NCBI RefSeq assembly: GCF_900114675.1
Contig: NZ_FOZM01000001.1
Location: 1,302,001-1,366,000, forward strand
Direction: 5' to 3'
Length of the DNA: 64,000 bases
Source of the DNA: Yoonia litorea
Lineage (GTDB): Bacteria; Pseudomonadota; Alphaproteobacteria; Rhodobacterales; Rhodobacteraceae
Shown here: positions 26,741 to 35,517 of the stretch, one piece after another
Layout of the letters: every line of letters starts with the position of its first letter
Numbering within the stretch: the stretch's first letter is position 1
The notes under the pieces: model-generated
What the model was told of the DNA's origin: nothing
The model's input: the letters and a program-made list of their open reading frames with translations, nothing else
Databases searched by the model: none
Translations under genes and position numbers: made by a program

Positions 26741-28339
26741 TTACACCCCGTGTTTTTGCAGAAACGCGACAAGTGCGGCAGTTGAGCCATCCTTGCCACT
26801 GGCATCCTCTTCGCCTTCAACAACAGGCTGGAGAGCCGTCGCGAGTTCCTTGCCCAATTCAACGCCCCATTGGTCATAGGAGTTGATCCCAAGGACCGCG
26901 CCTTCGACAAAAACACGGTGCTCATAGAGTGCAATGATTTGGCCCAGCACCTCTGGGGTCAATTGCGGATAGGCCAGCGTGATCGAAGGACGGTTGCCTT
27001 CAAAGACCCGGTGGCGCGCCTGACGTTCAAGCTCATCACCAGAGAATTTACCCGCAACCTTTGATCTGGCTTCATCCAGATCGCGACCACGCATGAGGGC
27101 CTCTGACTGGGCAAGGCAGTTTGCAACCAACAATTGGTGCTGGTGGTGCAGGTCCTCTTCGTGGCTGCGGGCTGCGATCAGGAACTCGCAAGGGATCACG
27201 CGTGTCCCTTGGTGAATCAGTTGATAGAAGGCGTGCTGACCGTTTGTTCCCGGCTCACCCCAAACGACCGGGCCGCTGTCATATGGCAGCTTTGCGCCGT
27301 CCATGCTGACACCTTTGCCGTTACTCTCCATCTCAAGCTGCTGAAGGTAGGCAGGCAATCTGGCCAGAAGATTGTCATAAGGAAGCACGGCACGCGTGGC
27401 ATAGCCACAAATCTGGTTGTGCCAGATCCCGACCAGAGCCAGCATGGCAGGTAAGTTCTCTTTCCAAGGGGCCGCCTGAAAGTGGCGATCCATCGCCTGC
27501 CCGCCCCGCAAAAAGGCGCGAAATGCATCTGGACCGATTGCGATCATGAGAGACAGACCGATTGGCCCCCACATCGAATACCGGCCGCCAACCCAATCCG
27601 CAAAACCGAAAACCCGCGTTGGCGCGATGCCAAACGCCGCGGTCTTGTCCTCAGCGGTCGACAGCGCCGCAAACTGTGCGCCGGTATCCGCAACACTTTC
27701 CGACATCCAGGCCTGCGCGGTGCGGGCGTTGGTCATTGTCTCGATGGTAGTGAACGTCTTGGACGCCACAATGACCAAAGTGGTCTTTGGATCGCATTGA
27801 CGCAGAACACCAGCGATATCGGCTCCGTCAACGTTGCTGACAAAATGGCAGCGCGGCCCGTCATGGTAGGGCGCCAAAGCTTTGACCGCCATTGCAGGGC
27901 CGAGGTCCGATCCGCCGATGCCGATATTGATGACATCGGTGATGGCACCACCCTGCCCTTTAAAATCGCCCGAACGGACTTCCTTCGCAAAGCGTTCCAT
28001 ACGTTCCAGCGTTGCCAGAACCTCAGGCATCACATCTTGACCGTCAACATAGACCCGCCCACCTTCGAGGTTCCGAAGCGCCGTATGCAAGACTGCACGG
28101 CCTTCGGTTTCGTTGATGGGTTCGCCGGCGAACATCGCATCCCGTTTCGCGGCGACACCAGTCCGGTCCAGCAGATCAATCAAAAGGTCTCTGCCAGCGC
28201 CATCAATATTGGTCTTGGAATAATCGAGGCGCATGTCCCCGTTCTCTGCCGAAAATTCGGCAGCCCGGGTGTCATTGACCATCGTTTCAAAGCGCCTATC
28301 GGCAACGGATGCGTGATGTGCTTTGAGCTCTTCGAACAT
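26741..28339 (-). CDS. pgi: Glucose-6-phosphate isomerase
   Basis: A 532-residue phosphoglucose isomerase, interconverting glucose-6-phosphate and fructose-6-phosphate. The sugar-phosphate loop [18 protein letters not shown] is present, as are [13 protein letters not shown], the PGI signature region [19 protein letters not shown] and [20 protein letters not shown]. It is the last gene of zwf-pgl-pgi and begins two bases after pgl stops, so translational coupling is likely. Confidence 0.96.
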   Translation of the reverse strand: MFEELKAHHASVADRRFETMVNDTRAAEFSAENGDMRLDYSKTNIDGAGRDLLIDLLDRTGVAAKRDAMFAGEPINETEGRAVLHTALRNLEGGRVYVDGQDVMPEVLATLERMERFAKEVRSGDFKGQGGAITDVINIGIGGSDLGPAMAVKALAPYHDGPRCHFVSNVDGADIAGVLRQCDPKTTLVIVASKTFTTIETMTNARTAQAWMSESVADTGAQFAALSTAEDKTAAFGIAPTRVFGFADWVGGRYSMWGPIGLSLMIAIGPDAFRAFLRGGQAMDRHFQAAPWKENLPAMLALVGIWHNQICGYATRAVLPYDNLLARLPAYLQQLEMESNGKGVSMDGAKLPYDSGPVVWGEPGTNGQHAFYQLIHQGTRVIPCEFLIAARSHEEDLHHQHQLLVANCLAQSEALMRGRDLDEARSKVAGKFSGDELERQARHRVFEGNRPSITLAYPQLTPEVLGQIIALYEHRVFVEGAVLGINSYDQWGVELGKELATALQPVVEGEEDASGKDGSTAALVAFLQKHGV

Positions 28340-28341
28340 CG

Positions 28342-29013
28342 TTATCTCTCCGCCCAGTGAACTGTTGTTCCGTTGAGGATGGCCGCGACAGGTGCCTCAT
28401 CCGGAGATAAATGACGTGCTTTTTCCAGAGCGGCACGTTTTTCGGCACCAACGATCACCAAATGGCGGCTCATCGCTGATTTCAAGACGTTTGCTGACAA
28501 GGTAATGCGCGGCTCTGGGGCACCCGGTGCACGCATTGCGACGAGACGATCACTGCCGTGCAAGGCGTGCTCTAACTGATCCGCTCCGGGAAAGATTGAC
28601 GCCGTATGCATATCAGCGCCCATGCCAAGCAACATCACAGAGATAGGCAGTTCAGGCGTCAATGCCTCGGACAGTTCCGGCAGTTTTTCTTCAGGCGTTT
28701 CAGCTTCGGCATAGAGCGGCACGTAAACCGCCTCAGCTGCGCGATCGACCAACAACCTTTCCTTAAGAAGGCGCGTGTTGGAGCGCTCGGAGGTTTCAGG
28801 CACCCAGCGTTCGTCGGTCAGCATCACGTGGACACGGCTCCAGTCCAGATCGACGCCGCAGAGGCTGTCAAAGATCGGACCCGGCGTTGTGCCGCCAGGC
28901 ACGGCAAAAGATGCGTGATCGTGCACCAACAGACAGTTCTTGAGTTCGCTGGCGAGGATATTCGCCAGATCCATCATCATCATTTCGGCATCAGGATATT
29001 CGACGAGTTCCAT
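28342..29013 (-). CDS. pgl: 6-phosphogluconolactonase
   Basis: A 223-residue lactonase of the NagB/DevB fold that hydrolyses 6-phosphogluconolactone, the second step after Zwf. The motifs [17 protein letters not shown] and [17 protein letters not shown] are characteristic, as is [17 protein letters not shown]. The ATG at 29011-29013, with AGAGGGGA upstream, is preferred over a TTG nine codons earlier. It is placed between zwf and pgi. Confidence 0.94.
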   Translation of the reverse strand: MELVEYPDAEMMMMDLANILASELKNCLLVHDHASFAVPGGTTPGPIFDSLCGVDLDWSRVHVMLTDERWVPETSERSNTRLLKERLLVDRAAEAVYVPLYAEAETPEEKLPELSEALTPELPISVMLLGMGADMHTASIFPGADQLEHALHGSDRLVAMRAPGAPEPRITLSANVLKSAMSRHLVIVGAEKRAALEKARHLSPDEAPVAAILNGTTVHWAER

Positions 29014-29088
29014 CAGTGTCGTCCCCTCTTGGTCGAGCAAAGCCGCCGCATGCAGCGGTCGCCCTGTTTTGCAGATATTCGCGGGCTC

Positions 29089-30543
29089 TCAGCCCTTGAT
29101 ATCGCGCCATTTACGTCCGTCACGATGCAAAAGCATCATCGCATCTTCCGGACCAGCAGAACCTGGCTCGTAAAGCTTCGGCACATCGTTGCGTGCTTCC
29201 CAGCCTTCGATCAGCGGATCGGTCCAGCGCCACGCCGCCTCAACCTCATCACCGCGCATGAACAGTGTCTGATTGCCACGAATAACGTCCATAATCAGGC
29301 GCTCATAGGCGTCTGGCACCTCTTCTGCATCATCGCCAAGGGCATCAGCGAAGGTCATATCAAGCGGAACATCAATCAGACGCATCCCGCCGGGACCGGG
29401 TTCCTTGATTGTCACCTGCAAGTCGATCCCTTCATTCGGCTGGAGCCGGATCGACAGGATGTTCCTGTGCCGGGCCTCATCGCCTTCAAAAATCGTATGT
29501 CCAAGGTCTTTGAAGACCACAGCAATTTCCGAGGATCGCGCCTTCATCTTTTTGCCGGTCCGCAGGTAGAACGGCACCCCGGCCCACCGCCAGTTCGCAA
29601 TATGGCAGCGCATCGCGATAAAGCTTTCCGTAAAGCTGCGCGGGTTTTCCACATCTTCACGGTAACTTTGAGAGTCCGGTCCAGCGTCATACTGACCGCG
29701 AACAATGTGATGATTATCAATCGGTTGTAACGCGCGGATCACCTTGAGTTTCTCATCGCGCACTGCGTCGGCCTCGAATTCTCCGGGCGGTTCCATCGCG
29801 ATGAGACACAAGAGCTGCATGAGGTGATTCTGCACCATATCACGCATTGCGCCGGAACGATCGTAGTAGGCCCCGCGCCCCGTCACACCGACGGTTTCTG
29901 AGACCGTAATCTGGATGTGATCAACGTAGTGATTGTTCCAAAGCGGCTCGAACAGAACGTTCCCGAACCGGATCGCCATCAGGTTCTGGACAGTTTCCTT
30001 CCCCAGGTAGTGATCGATGCGGTAGATTTGCTTCTCGTCAAAATGCTCAGCAAGCGTAGCATTGAGCGCATGGGCACTTGCCAGATCCCGCCCGAACGGC
30101 TTTTCCACGACAATGCGGCTGTGTTCAGTCGCAATCCCGTTGGTATGCAATCTTTCGGCCAGATCACCAAAGAGCGATGGTGCCACTGAAAAATAGAAGG
30201 CTTGGATCACATCGGGGCGCACGAGCTTTGCAAGGTCAGCCCAGCCGCCGTCGCCTTTGGCGTCGATCGCCACATAGTCGAGCCTCTCAAGAAAGGTCTG
30301 TAACGCTTTGGTGTTGCTCGATTCTTCACCGCCGAATTCAGCTACCGCATCAGCAATCATCTTGCGGTAGCCGTCTGCATCAAGCTCTGATCTGGCGGCG
30401 CCAATGATGCGCGAGGACTCAGGCATCTGGCCTGCGAGGAAGCGACGGAAAAGACCCGGCAAAATCTTGCGGCGGGCCAAGTCGCCTGTGCCACCGAAAA
30501 TGACCAAGTCAAAAGTTTCGACCGGAATGACGCGAGAAACCAT
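29089..30543 (-). CDS. zwf: Glucose-6-phosphate dehydrogenase
   Basis: A 484-residue enzyme that oxidises glucose-6-phosphate with NAD(P)+. The nucleotide-binding loop FGGTGDLARRKILPGLF is near the N-terminus and the substrate-binding signature YRIDHYLGKETVQN near residue 180. GGGGAG six bases before the ATG at 30541-30543 fixes the start. It is the first gene of zwf-pgl-pgi, preceded by a perfect 16-base palindrome that suggests LacI-type control. Together with the agl/bgl/glk genes it provides entry to the Entner-Doudoroff or pentose phosphate route. Confidence 0.96.
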   Translation of the reverse strand: MVSRVIPVETFDLVIFGGTGDLARRKILPGLFRRFLAGQMPESSRIIGAARSELDADGYRKMIADAVAEFGGEESSNTKALQTFLERLDYVAIDAKGDGGWADLAKLVRPDVIQAFYFSVAPSLFGDLAERLHTNGIATEHSRIVVEKPFGRDLASAHALNATLAEHFDEKQIYRIDHYLGKETVQNLMAIRFGNVLFEPLWNNHYVDHIQITVSETVGVTGRGAYYDRSGAMRDMVQNHLMQLLCLIAMEPPGEFEADAVRDEKLKVIRALQPIDNHHIVRGQYDAGPDSQSYREDVENPRSFTESFIAMRCHIANWRWAGVPFYLRTGKKMKARSSEIAVVFKDLGHTIFEGDEARHRNILSIRLQPNEGIDLQVTIKEPGPGGMRLIDVPLDMTFADALGDDAEEVPDAYERLIMDVIRGNQTLFMRGDEVEAAWRWTDPLIEGWEARNDVPKLYEPGSAGPEDAMMLLHRDGRKWRDIKG

Positions 30544-30564
30544 AGTAAACTCCCCTACGGGCAT

Positions 30565-30580
30565 GCGTTAGCGCTAACGC
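30565..30580. promoter_or_regulatory. Perfect palindrome upstream of zwf, probable LacI-family operator
   Basis: GCGTTAGCGCTAACGC is a 16-base perfect palindrome 21 bp upstream of the zwf start codon. The TTAGCGCTAA core is like operators of LacI-family sugar-acid regulators and shares the AGCGCT centre of the agl operators while differing in the flanks. No LacI gene is adjacent, so the regulator would act from elsewhere. Confidence 0.75.
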
Positions 30581-30619
30581 GGCCTTCCTAGCGTGATGAC
30601 CAGAGCAAGTCTAGGGCGT

Positions 30620-31207
30620 TTAGGCCTCCAATTCCGCATCCCAGTAAAGGAAATCCATCCAGCTCTCGTGCAGGTGATTTGGTGGAAATTTACGGCCCAC
30701 GTTGTGGAGTTGTTCGGGCACCGGGCGACGTGGCGGCTTGCGCAAACTCATGCCGGAACTTTTGAGCGAACGTGATCCTTTGCGCAGGTTGCACGGCGCG
30801 CAAGCAGCGACGACGTTTTCCCAACTTGTGATCCCGCCGCTTGCCCGAGGGACGACGTGATCAAACGTCAGATCACCTTTGGCCCCGCAATACTGGCAAC
30901 AGAATTCGTCGCGCAGAAACAGGTTAAAACGGGTGAAGGCGACCTGCTTTTGCGGCTTCACATAGTCCTTCAGCACCACAACAGAAGGGATGCGAATGAC
31001 AGTCGATGGGCTGCGGACGACCTCTTCGTATTCGCTGACGATATCAACCCGGTCAAGCCAGGCCGCTTTCACAGCCTCCTGCCATGGCCAGAGCGAAAGC
31101 GGATAGTAAGAAAGCGGGCGATAATCAGCGTTTAAGACCAATGCGGGAAAATGCTTGAGCGTGGCAGGCGCCCTCACGAAATCAGTCCGAAACTCTGCTT
31201 GTACCAT
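30620..31207 (-). CDS. HNH endonuclease-domain protein
   Basis: A 195-residue protein with a C-terminal HNH domain: the zinc-knuckle cysteines CQYC and CAPC flank the ββα motif LTFDHVVPRASGGITSWEN. The N-terminal half begins with LVLNADYRPLSYYPLSLW, a block seen in widely conserved bacterial HNH proteins of unknown biological role rather than in restriction enzymes. No methyltransferase is nearby. The ATG at 31205-31207 is chosen over an upstream in-frame start. A good promoter lies at 31276-31303. Confidence 0.87.
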   Translation of the reverse strand: MVQAEFRTDFVRAPATLKHFPALVLNADYRPLSYYPLSLWPWQEAVKAAWLDRVDIVSEYEEVVRSPSTVIRIPSVVVLKDYVKPQKQVAFTRFNLFLRDEFCCQYCGAKGDLTFDHVVPRASGGITSWENVVAACAPCNLRKGSRSLKSSGMSLRKPPRRPVPEQLHNVGRKFPPNHLHESWMDFLYWDAELEA

Positions 31208-31275
31208 ATGTCGCTCACCCCAAGTGATCAGGTGCGGGCGCAGTCCAAGCGGCAAGCCCGCTGTTCTTAAAACTG

Positions 31276-31303
31276 ACTATATATGGCGTCCGCTATGTGG
31301 CAA
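31276..31303 (-). promoter_or_regulatory. Probable sigma-70-type promoter of the HNH gene
   Basis: Reading leftward: TTGCCA (31298-31303), 16 bases, TATAGT (31276-31281). Both hexamers are close to consensus and the site is about 70 bp upstream of the start codon. The rest of the 31208-31432 gap shows nothing recognisable. Confidence 0.6.
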
Positions 31304-31432
31304 CCCTCATCATGTGCGACAAAGCGGTTGGTCTGAAAACCGCGGGAGTGACACCTGGCAAATTCACCAGCAGCTTGCGTTGGCGAGACGTCAATCGCGG
31401 TGGAACGTGCGCGATCAATCCAAGGTTTCCAA

Positions 31433-32101
31433 TCAGCCCAAACCCAGTCGGTCACGCATGAATGCCAATGCGACTGACAAGCCATCGGGCGCAATCCCGT
31501 GACCGGTCCCTTTCATCACGTGCGCATAAACTTCTGTCCATCCGGCCCCTTGCAATGCCTCAGCAGCCAGCGGCAAAGACTGCGGCGGCACAACATCATC
31601 CTGATCGCCATGAATGAGCAGAACTGGCGGTCTGCTTTGCGCCTCATCCGCAAGAAGTTCAGGTTCCAGCAAACGGCCAGAAAACGCGACAATCCCCGCA
31701 ATCGCATCTTCGCGACGTGGCACCACGTGAAGGGCCATCATTGTGCCTTGCGAGAAGCCCAGCACCATGACCTGCTCGGGCAACAGATCCTCATCAACCA
31801 TCACACCATCAAGAAACGCATCAAGATCGGCTGCGGCACGTTCCAACCCTGCGCGGCTTTCTTCTTCACTGGAGCCGTCAATCCAAGGGATCGGGAACCA
31901 TTGGCGGCCCATAGGAGCGGCGATACATTCCTCCGGCGCATCTGGCGAAATAAAGAGCGTATCCGGCATGTGCTCGGCCAGCGGATCAGCCAAGCCGATC
32001 AGATCCGCAGCATTCGCCCCGTAACCGTGCAAGAAGATTACTGCCGAACGGGTCTCTCCGGAAATTGGCTCGCGCCGTTGTGCGTCCAAAGCTCGTGTCA
32101 T
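31433..32101 (-). CDS. Phospholipase/carboxylesterase-family alpha/beta hydrolase
   Basis: A 222-residue alpha/beta hydrolase of the small carboxylesterase/acyl-protein thioesterase family. The oxyanion region is VIFLHGYGANAADLIGLAD, the nucleophile elbow is LGFSQGTMMAL (GFSQG serine), the acid is in LIHGDQDDVVPP and the histidine in GTGHGIAPDG. It is cytoplasmic, and its substrate is unknown. Its ATG overlaps the stop of the upstream AlkA-type gene (ATGA), which fixes the start. Confidence 0.9.
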   Translation of the reverse strand: MTRALDAQRREPISGETRSAVIFLHGYGANAADLIGLADPLAEHMPDTLFISPDAPEECIAAPMGRQWFPIPWIDGSSEEESRAGLERAAADLDAFLDGVMVDEDLLPEQVMVLGFSQGTMMALHVVPRREDAIAGIVAFSGRLLEPELLADEAQSRPPVLLIHGDQDDVVPPQSLPLAAEALQGAGWTEVYAHVMKGTGHGIAPDGLSVALAFMRDRLGLG

Positions 32102-32721
32102 CTGATGCCTTCCCGTTGTTTTGCCTGCTTGTAGTAGGCCCACATGATCCGCGCTGCAACCGACCGCCAAGGCGACCAAGGCGCGGCCAGTCCGCGCAGC
32201 TCCTTTTCGGTTGGCCTCTCCGGCAGGTCAAAGATCAGTCTTGCGGCTTCCTGCAGGGCCAGATCGCCCGCTGCAAATGCGTCAGCCCGTCCGAGCGAGA
32301 ATTTGACATAGATCTCCGCTGTCCAGCGTCCGATGCCCGGAACGGCGGTCAGCACCGTGACGACCTCATCGTCAGGCAACGCGCGCAGGGCCGCATAGTC
32401 GATATTGGAGGCAGCCAGCGCCTTCGCGTAACGGGCCTTTGGCCGGCTGAGTCCGAGTTGCCGAAGCCCTTCTTCCGGACTTGCGTTCACGGCAGTGACG
32501 GAGGTCATGCCTGCCGCGTCAAGCCGGTTCCAGATTGCTGCCGCCGATGAGACGCTGACTTGCTGGCTGACAATGGCGTTGAGTAGCGCAGAGAAACCAT
32601 CAGGCTTCAGTCGCAATGGAATCTCGCCTGCCGTGTCAACGGCAGTTGCAAAGCGCGGCTCATGGGCGACAAGCCAGTTCACCCCTTCTGCGACGCATGC
32701 CGGCGACCTGATTTGCCGCAT
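32098..32721 (-). CDS. DNA-3-methyladenine glycosylase (AlkA/HhH-GPD family)
   Basis: A 207-residue base-excision glycosylase. The helix-hairpin-helix is LTAVPGIGRWTAEIYVKF and the catalytic aspartate lies in AFAAGDLALQEA. IVSQQVSVSSAAAIWNRL is the typical N-terminal block. It removes alkylated purines from DNA. The ATG at 32719-32721, two bases after the cobK stop, is chosen over a TTG seven codons upstream. It overlaps the esterase by four bases and sits in a run of tightly packed leftward genes starting at cbiD. Confidence 0.9.
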   Translation of the reverse strand: MRQIRSPACVAEGVNWLVAHEPRFATAVDTAGEIPLRLKPDGFSALLNAIVSQQVSVSSAAAIWNRLDAAGMTSVTAVNASPEEGLRQLGLSRPKARYAKALAASNIDYAALRALPDDEVVTVLTAVPGIGRWTAEIYVKFSLGRADAFAAGDLALQEAARLIFDLPERPTEKELRGLAAPWSPWRSVAARIMWAYYKQAKQREGIR

Positions 32722-32723
32722 CG

Positions 32724-33446
32724 TCAATGTGAAGCCACCCAAGCGAGTGCGTCCTTGACTGAGGTCACAATGGGCCAGTCACCGCGCGGTGGACGTGCGA
32801 TCATCAAGACAGGGATGCCAAACTGGCGTGCCGCCGTCAGTTTTGTTGCGCTCAACGCCCCCCCGGCGTTTTTCACGATCAACCAATCGACACCCAACTT
32901 TGAGAAAAGGTCGACCTCGTCTTTAACGCTGAACGGCGGCCGACCGACCAGATATGCACCGCCCTCGAACGGAAAAGGCGCCTCAGGCGGATCGATTTGC
33001 CTGCAGATCACCTTGCGCCCTGACAGGTTTGCAAATCGGGCAAGCGTTTGTCGGCCTGTGCCCAGGAAGACTGTCGCACCCATTGGAATGTGCGACGCGG
33101 CCTCCTCCTCGGTTTTGATCTCCGTCCAGCGATCCCCTTCGACAGGTGTCCACTCCGGTCGGAGCAGTTGGCAGAATGGCACGCCCACAGACGCACAGAC
33201 CCGCGCCGAACGCGGCGTGATTTGCTGCGCAAACGGGTGCGTGGCGTCAAGGACAGCAGAAATCGCATTTTGTTTCAGAAAGCGCAGAAAGCCCTCCTTG
33301 CCACCAAACCCACCAACGCGCGTTGTCAGCGGCTGTGAAAGCGGATCACGTGTGGCGCCCGCCAACGACATAATGGCGTCCTGACCTTTCAAGGCCTCAG
33401 CGACCTGGCGCGCTTCTCCTGTACCACCAAGAATGAGAAGCGTCAT
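32724..33446 (-). CDS. cobK: Precorrin-6A reductase
   Basis: A 240-residue CobK/CbiJ protein, the NADPH-dependent reductase of the corrin ring in cobalamin synthesis. It begins LLILGGTGEARQVAEAL and has ATHPFAQQITPRSARVC and DWLIVKNAGG, all family markers. Its ATG overlaps the cbiD stop (ATGA), so the two are coupled. Confidence 0.92.
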   Translation of the reverse strand: MTLLILGGTGEARQVAEALKGQDAIMSLAGATRDPLSQPLTTRVGGFGGKEGFLRFLKQNAISAVLDATHPFAQQITPRSARVCASVGVPFCQLLRPEWTPVEGDRWTEIKTEEEAASHIPMGATVFLGTGRQTLARFANLSGRKVICRQIDPPEAPFPFEGGAYLVGRPPFSVKDEVDLFSKLGVDWLIVKNAGGALSATKLTAARQFGIPVLMIARPPRGDWPIVTSVKDALAWVASH

Positions 33447-34492
33447 GGCCCTGCTCTGGCGATGATAGCCCCCGCGCGATCAACAACCACGACATCGTAA
33501 GTGATTGCCTGATGCGCAAAGCGGCGGCGCACTTCTGCGAGTGCGGTGTCGGCGACCTTTTGCGCCAGGGCTGGTCCAACCATTTTAAAGGCGTCCAAAG
33601 CTGTGTTGGCATCACGGACCTGCGGGTCGCCAACCATCTGGGCCAGTGTGTCAAAATCAACCTGCGACCGCGCTGAATGCAGATCGACCGCGCCTTGGGC
33701 CAGCTTGGTCATCTTTCCGATACCGCCTCCGATGGTGACGCGGTCCACCGGATGCTTACCGAGGTATTTCAACATCCCGCCAGCAAAGTCCCCCATGTCC
33801 AGCATTGCGTGATCCGGCAAACTGTAGAGCGATTGGACGGTGGCTTCTGAAGTCGCGCCGGTGCACCCCGCCACATGGGTCAGGCCATCTGCCCGCGCGA
33901 CATCTATTCCACGGTGGATCGATGCGATCCACGCCGCACAACTGAAAGGCCTGACAATGCCGGTGGTCCCGAGGATTGAAAGCCCTCCGACAATACCAAG
34001 GCGCGGGTTCCACGTCTTTTCGGCAAGTGCTCTGCCGCCGGGCACACTGATCTCAATCGCGATATCTGGAGCCTGCCCCATGGAATCTGCGACTTCGCGC
34101 ACGACGTTTTCCATCATCTGCCGCGGAACCGGATTAATCGCAGGCTCACCGACGCCAATCGGCAGTCCAGGTTTCGTGACGGTGCCGACCCCGTCACCGG
34201 CTTTAAAGTGAACACCGCCTGTTGAGGCCGAGACCTTGGCGATAATCAACGCGCCATGGGTGACGTCTGGATCGTCGCCTGCGTCTTTCGTCACACCAGC
34301 CAAGGCCCAGCCATCGCCCTGCTCGTGCACCGCGACCGGAAAAACGGGAATTTCGCCTTTTGGCAGCACTATTGTGACTTCTTTCACAGACACGCCTCCC
34401 CAAAAAGCCATGAGCGCTGCTTTGGTTGCAGCGGTCGCACAGGCACCTGTGGTCCAGCCACGGCGCAGTTCTTTTTGGGGGGCGTCAGTCAT
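33443..34492 (-). CDS. cbiD: Cobalt-precorrin-5B C1-methyltransferase, CbiD
   Basis: A protein of about 349 residues with the CbiD signature LRRGWTTGACATAATKAAL at the N-terminus, followed by GDDPDVTHGALI and GTTGIVRPFS. CbiD methylates C1 of the corrin ring; the classical aerobic pathway uses CobF for C1, so CbiD beside CobK is a mixed set. Two tandem ATGs (34495 and 34492) and a GTG at 34513 are possible starts, none with a clear Shine-Dalgarno sequence. It is divergent from cobA with a gap of about 95 bp that contains no cobalamin riboswitch I can recognise. Confidence 0.92.
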   Translation of the reverse strand: MTDAPQKELRRGWTTGACATAATKAALMAFWGGVSVKEVTIVLPKGEIPVFPVAVHEQGDGWALAGVTKDAGDDPDVTHGALIIAKVSASTGGVHFKAGDGVGTVTKPGLPIGVGEPAINPVPRQMMENVVREVADSMGQAPDIAIEISVPGGRALAEKTWNPRLGIVGGLSILGTTGIVRPFSCAAWIASIHRGIDVARADGLTHVAGCTGATSEATVQSLYSLPDHAMLDMGDFAGGMLKYLGKHPVDRVTIGGGIGKMTKLAQGAVDLHSARSQVDFDTLAQMVGDPQVRDANTALDAFKMVGPALAQKVADTALAEVRRRFAHQAITYDVVVVDRAGAIIARAGP

Positions 34493-34589
34493 CATTGCGA
34501 CGATAGCAGGCACAAGTGTGACGGCAATCTACATTGTGAGGTCGTTTGTCATCTTTCCAACATCATCGGCACACGGCATAACACCAGAT

Positions 34590-35441
34590 ATGACGACGAC
34601 GATCCCCCTTCCTGAGCATCATTGGCCCATCCTGTCGCCCGGCTGGGTCTGGCTTTGTGGCGCTGGTCCCGGCGATGCCGGGCTTTTGACATTGCATGCC
34701 GTCAATGGTCTGCGTCAGGCAGATGTCGTGATTTATGACGCCCTCGTGCAAGAAGACATCCTGTCCTGGGCGCCTCAAGCCGAGCATATCTATGCGGGCA
34801 AACGCGGCGGGAAGCCTTCGGCAAAACAACGTGATATCTCGCTGAGGTTGGTCGATCTCGCCAGAGCCGGCAAGCGTGTATTGCGTCTTAAAGGCGGTGA
34901 TCCGTTTGTCTTTGGCCGTGGCGGCGAAGAGGCCCAGACACTGGTTCAGCATAATGTGCCGATCAGAATTATCCCGGGCATTTCGGCAGGCATTGGTGGA
35001 TTGGCCTATGCCGGCATTCCGGTCACCCACCGCGATGTGAACCAGTCGGTCACATTTGTCACCGGCCATGATCAGTCCGGCAACACGCCAGGGTCGCTTG
35101 ATTGGGCCAGTATCGCAAAGGGAAGTCAGGTCATCGTAATCTACATGGGCATGAAGCACATCGCGCAGATTGCTGGCCAACTGATGCAAGCTGGCCGTTC
35201 TGCTGACGAACCGGTGGCCGTCGTGACCACCGCAACTACGGATCAGCAACAGGTCCTTGAAACATCGCTTGGCCGCGTTGTTGACGATATCGCCACAAGC
35301 GGGATGGAGCCACCGGCCATCATCTGCGTTGGACGTTCGGTCCTGATGCGGCAGGTGCTGGACTGGCAAAGCATGGCCGCTGGTCAGGCCCCTCGCAACC
35401 TCGATCCGTTGGGCCGAGGTCGGCCCGCTGAGTCTGCCTGA
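34590..35441 (+). CDS. cobA: Uroporphyrinogen-III C-methyltransferase (SUMT)
   Basis: A 283-residue SUMT that adds methyl groups at C2 and C7 of uroporphyrinogen III to make precorrin-2, the branch point to cobalamin and siroheme. The glycine-rich N-terminal loop VWLCGAGPGDAGLLTLHA, the segment VVIYDALV and the RLKGGDPFVFGRGGEE motif are all present. It lacks CysG dehydrogenase/ferrochelatase domains, so it is dedicated to methylation. The ATG at 34590 is where similarity begins; the long in-frame extension upstream runs antisense to cbiD. No good Shine-Dalgarno sequence is visible. Confidence 0.93.
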   Translation: MTTTIPLPEHHWPILSPGWVWLCGAGPGDAGLLTLHAVNGLRQADVVIYDALVQEDILSWAPQAEHIYAGKRGGKPSAKQRDISLRLVDLARAGKRVLRLKGGDPFVFGRGGEEAQTLVQHNVPIRIIPGISAGIGGLAYAGIPVTHRDVNQSVTFVTGHDQSGNTPGSLDWASIAKGSQVIVIYMGMKHIAQIAGQLMQAGRSADEPVAVVTTATTDQQQVLETSLGRVVDDIATSGMEPPAIICVGRSVLMRQVLDWQSMAAGQAPRNLDPLGRGRPAESA

Positions 35442-35499
35442 TCCGGTGAACGCACAGCATGTCATCGCTGCACGACCAAGCCTGCCGCAGGAGGCAGCA

Positions 35500-35517
35500 A
35501 TGTCTGATGCAACATGA
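35500..35517 (+). CDS. Possible five-codon leader ORF coupled to cobB
   Basis: ATGTCTGATGCAACATGA encodes MSDAT. A perfect AGGAGG Shine-Dalgarno sequence lies five bases upstream of its ATG. Its stop overlaps the cobB ATG (ATGA), while cobB itself has no Shine-Dalgarno sequence at proper distance. Ribosomes finishing the leader could restart at cobB. No expression evidence exists. Confidence 0.4.
   Translation: MSDAT

Noticed and set aside
30620-31207. HNH protein as part of a restriction or mobile element
   Set aside because: No methyltransferase, integrase, repeats or intron structure accompanies it, and its N-terminal block is that of a chromosomally conserved HNH family.
34493-34589. 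Cobalamin riboswitch between cbiD and cobA
   Set aside because: The gap is under 100 bases and lacks a recognisable B12 box, so no riboswitch is supported.
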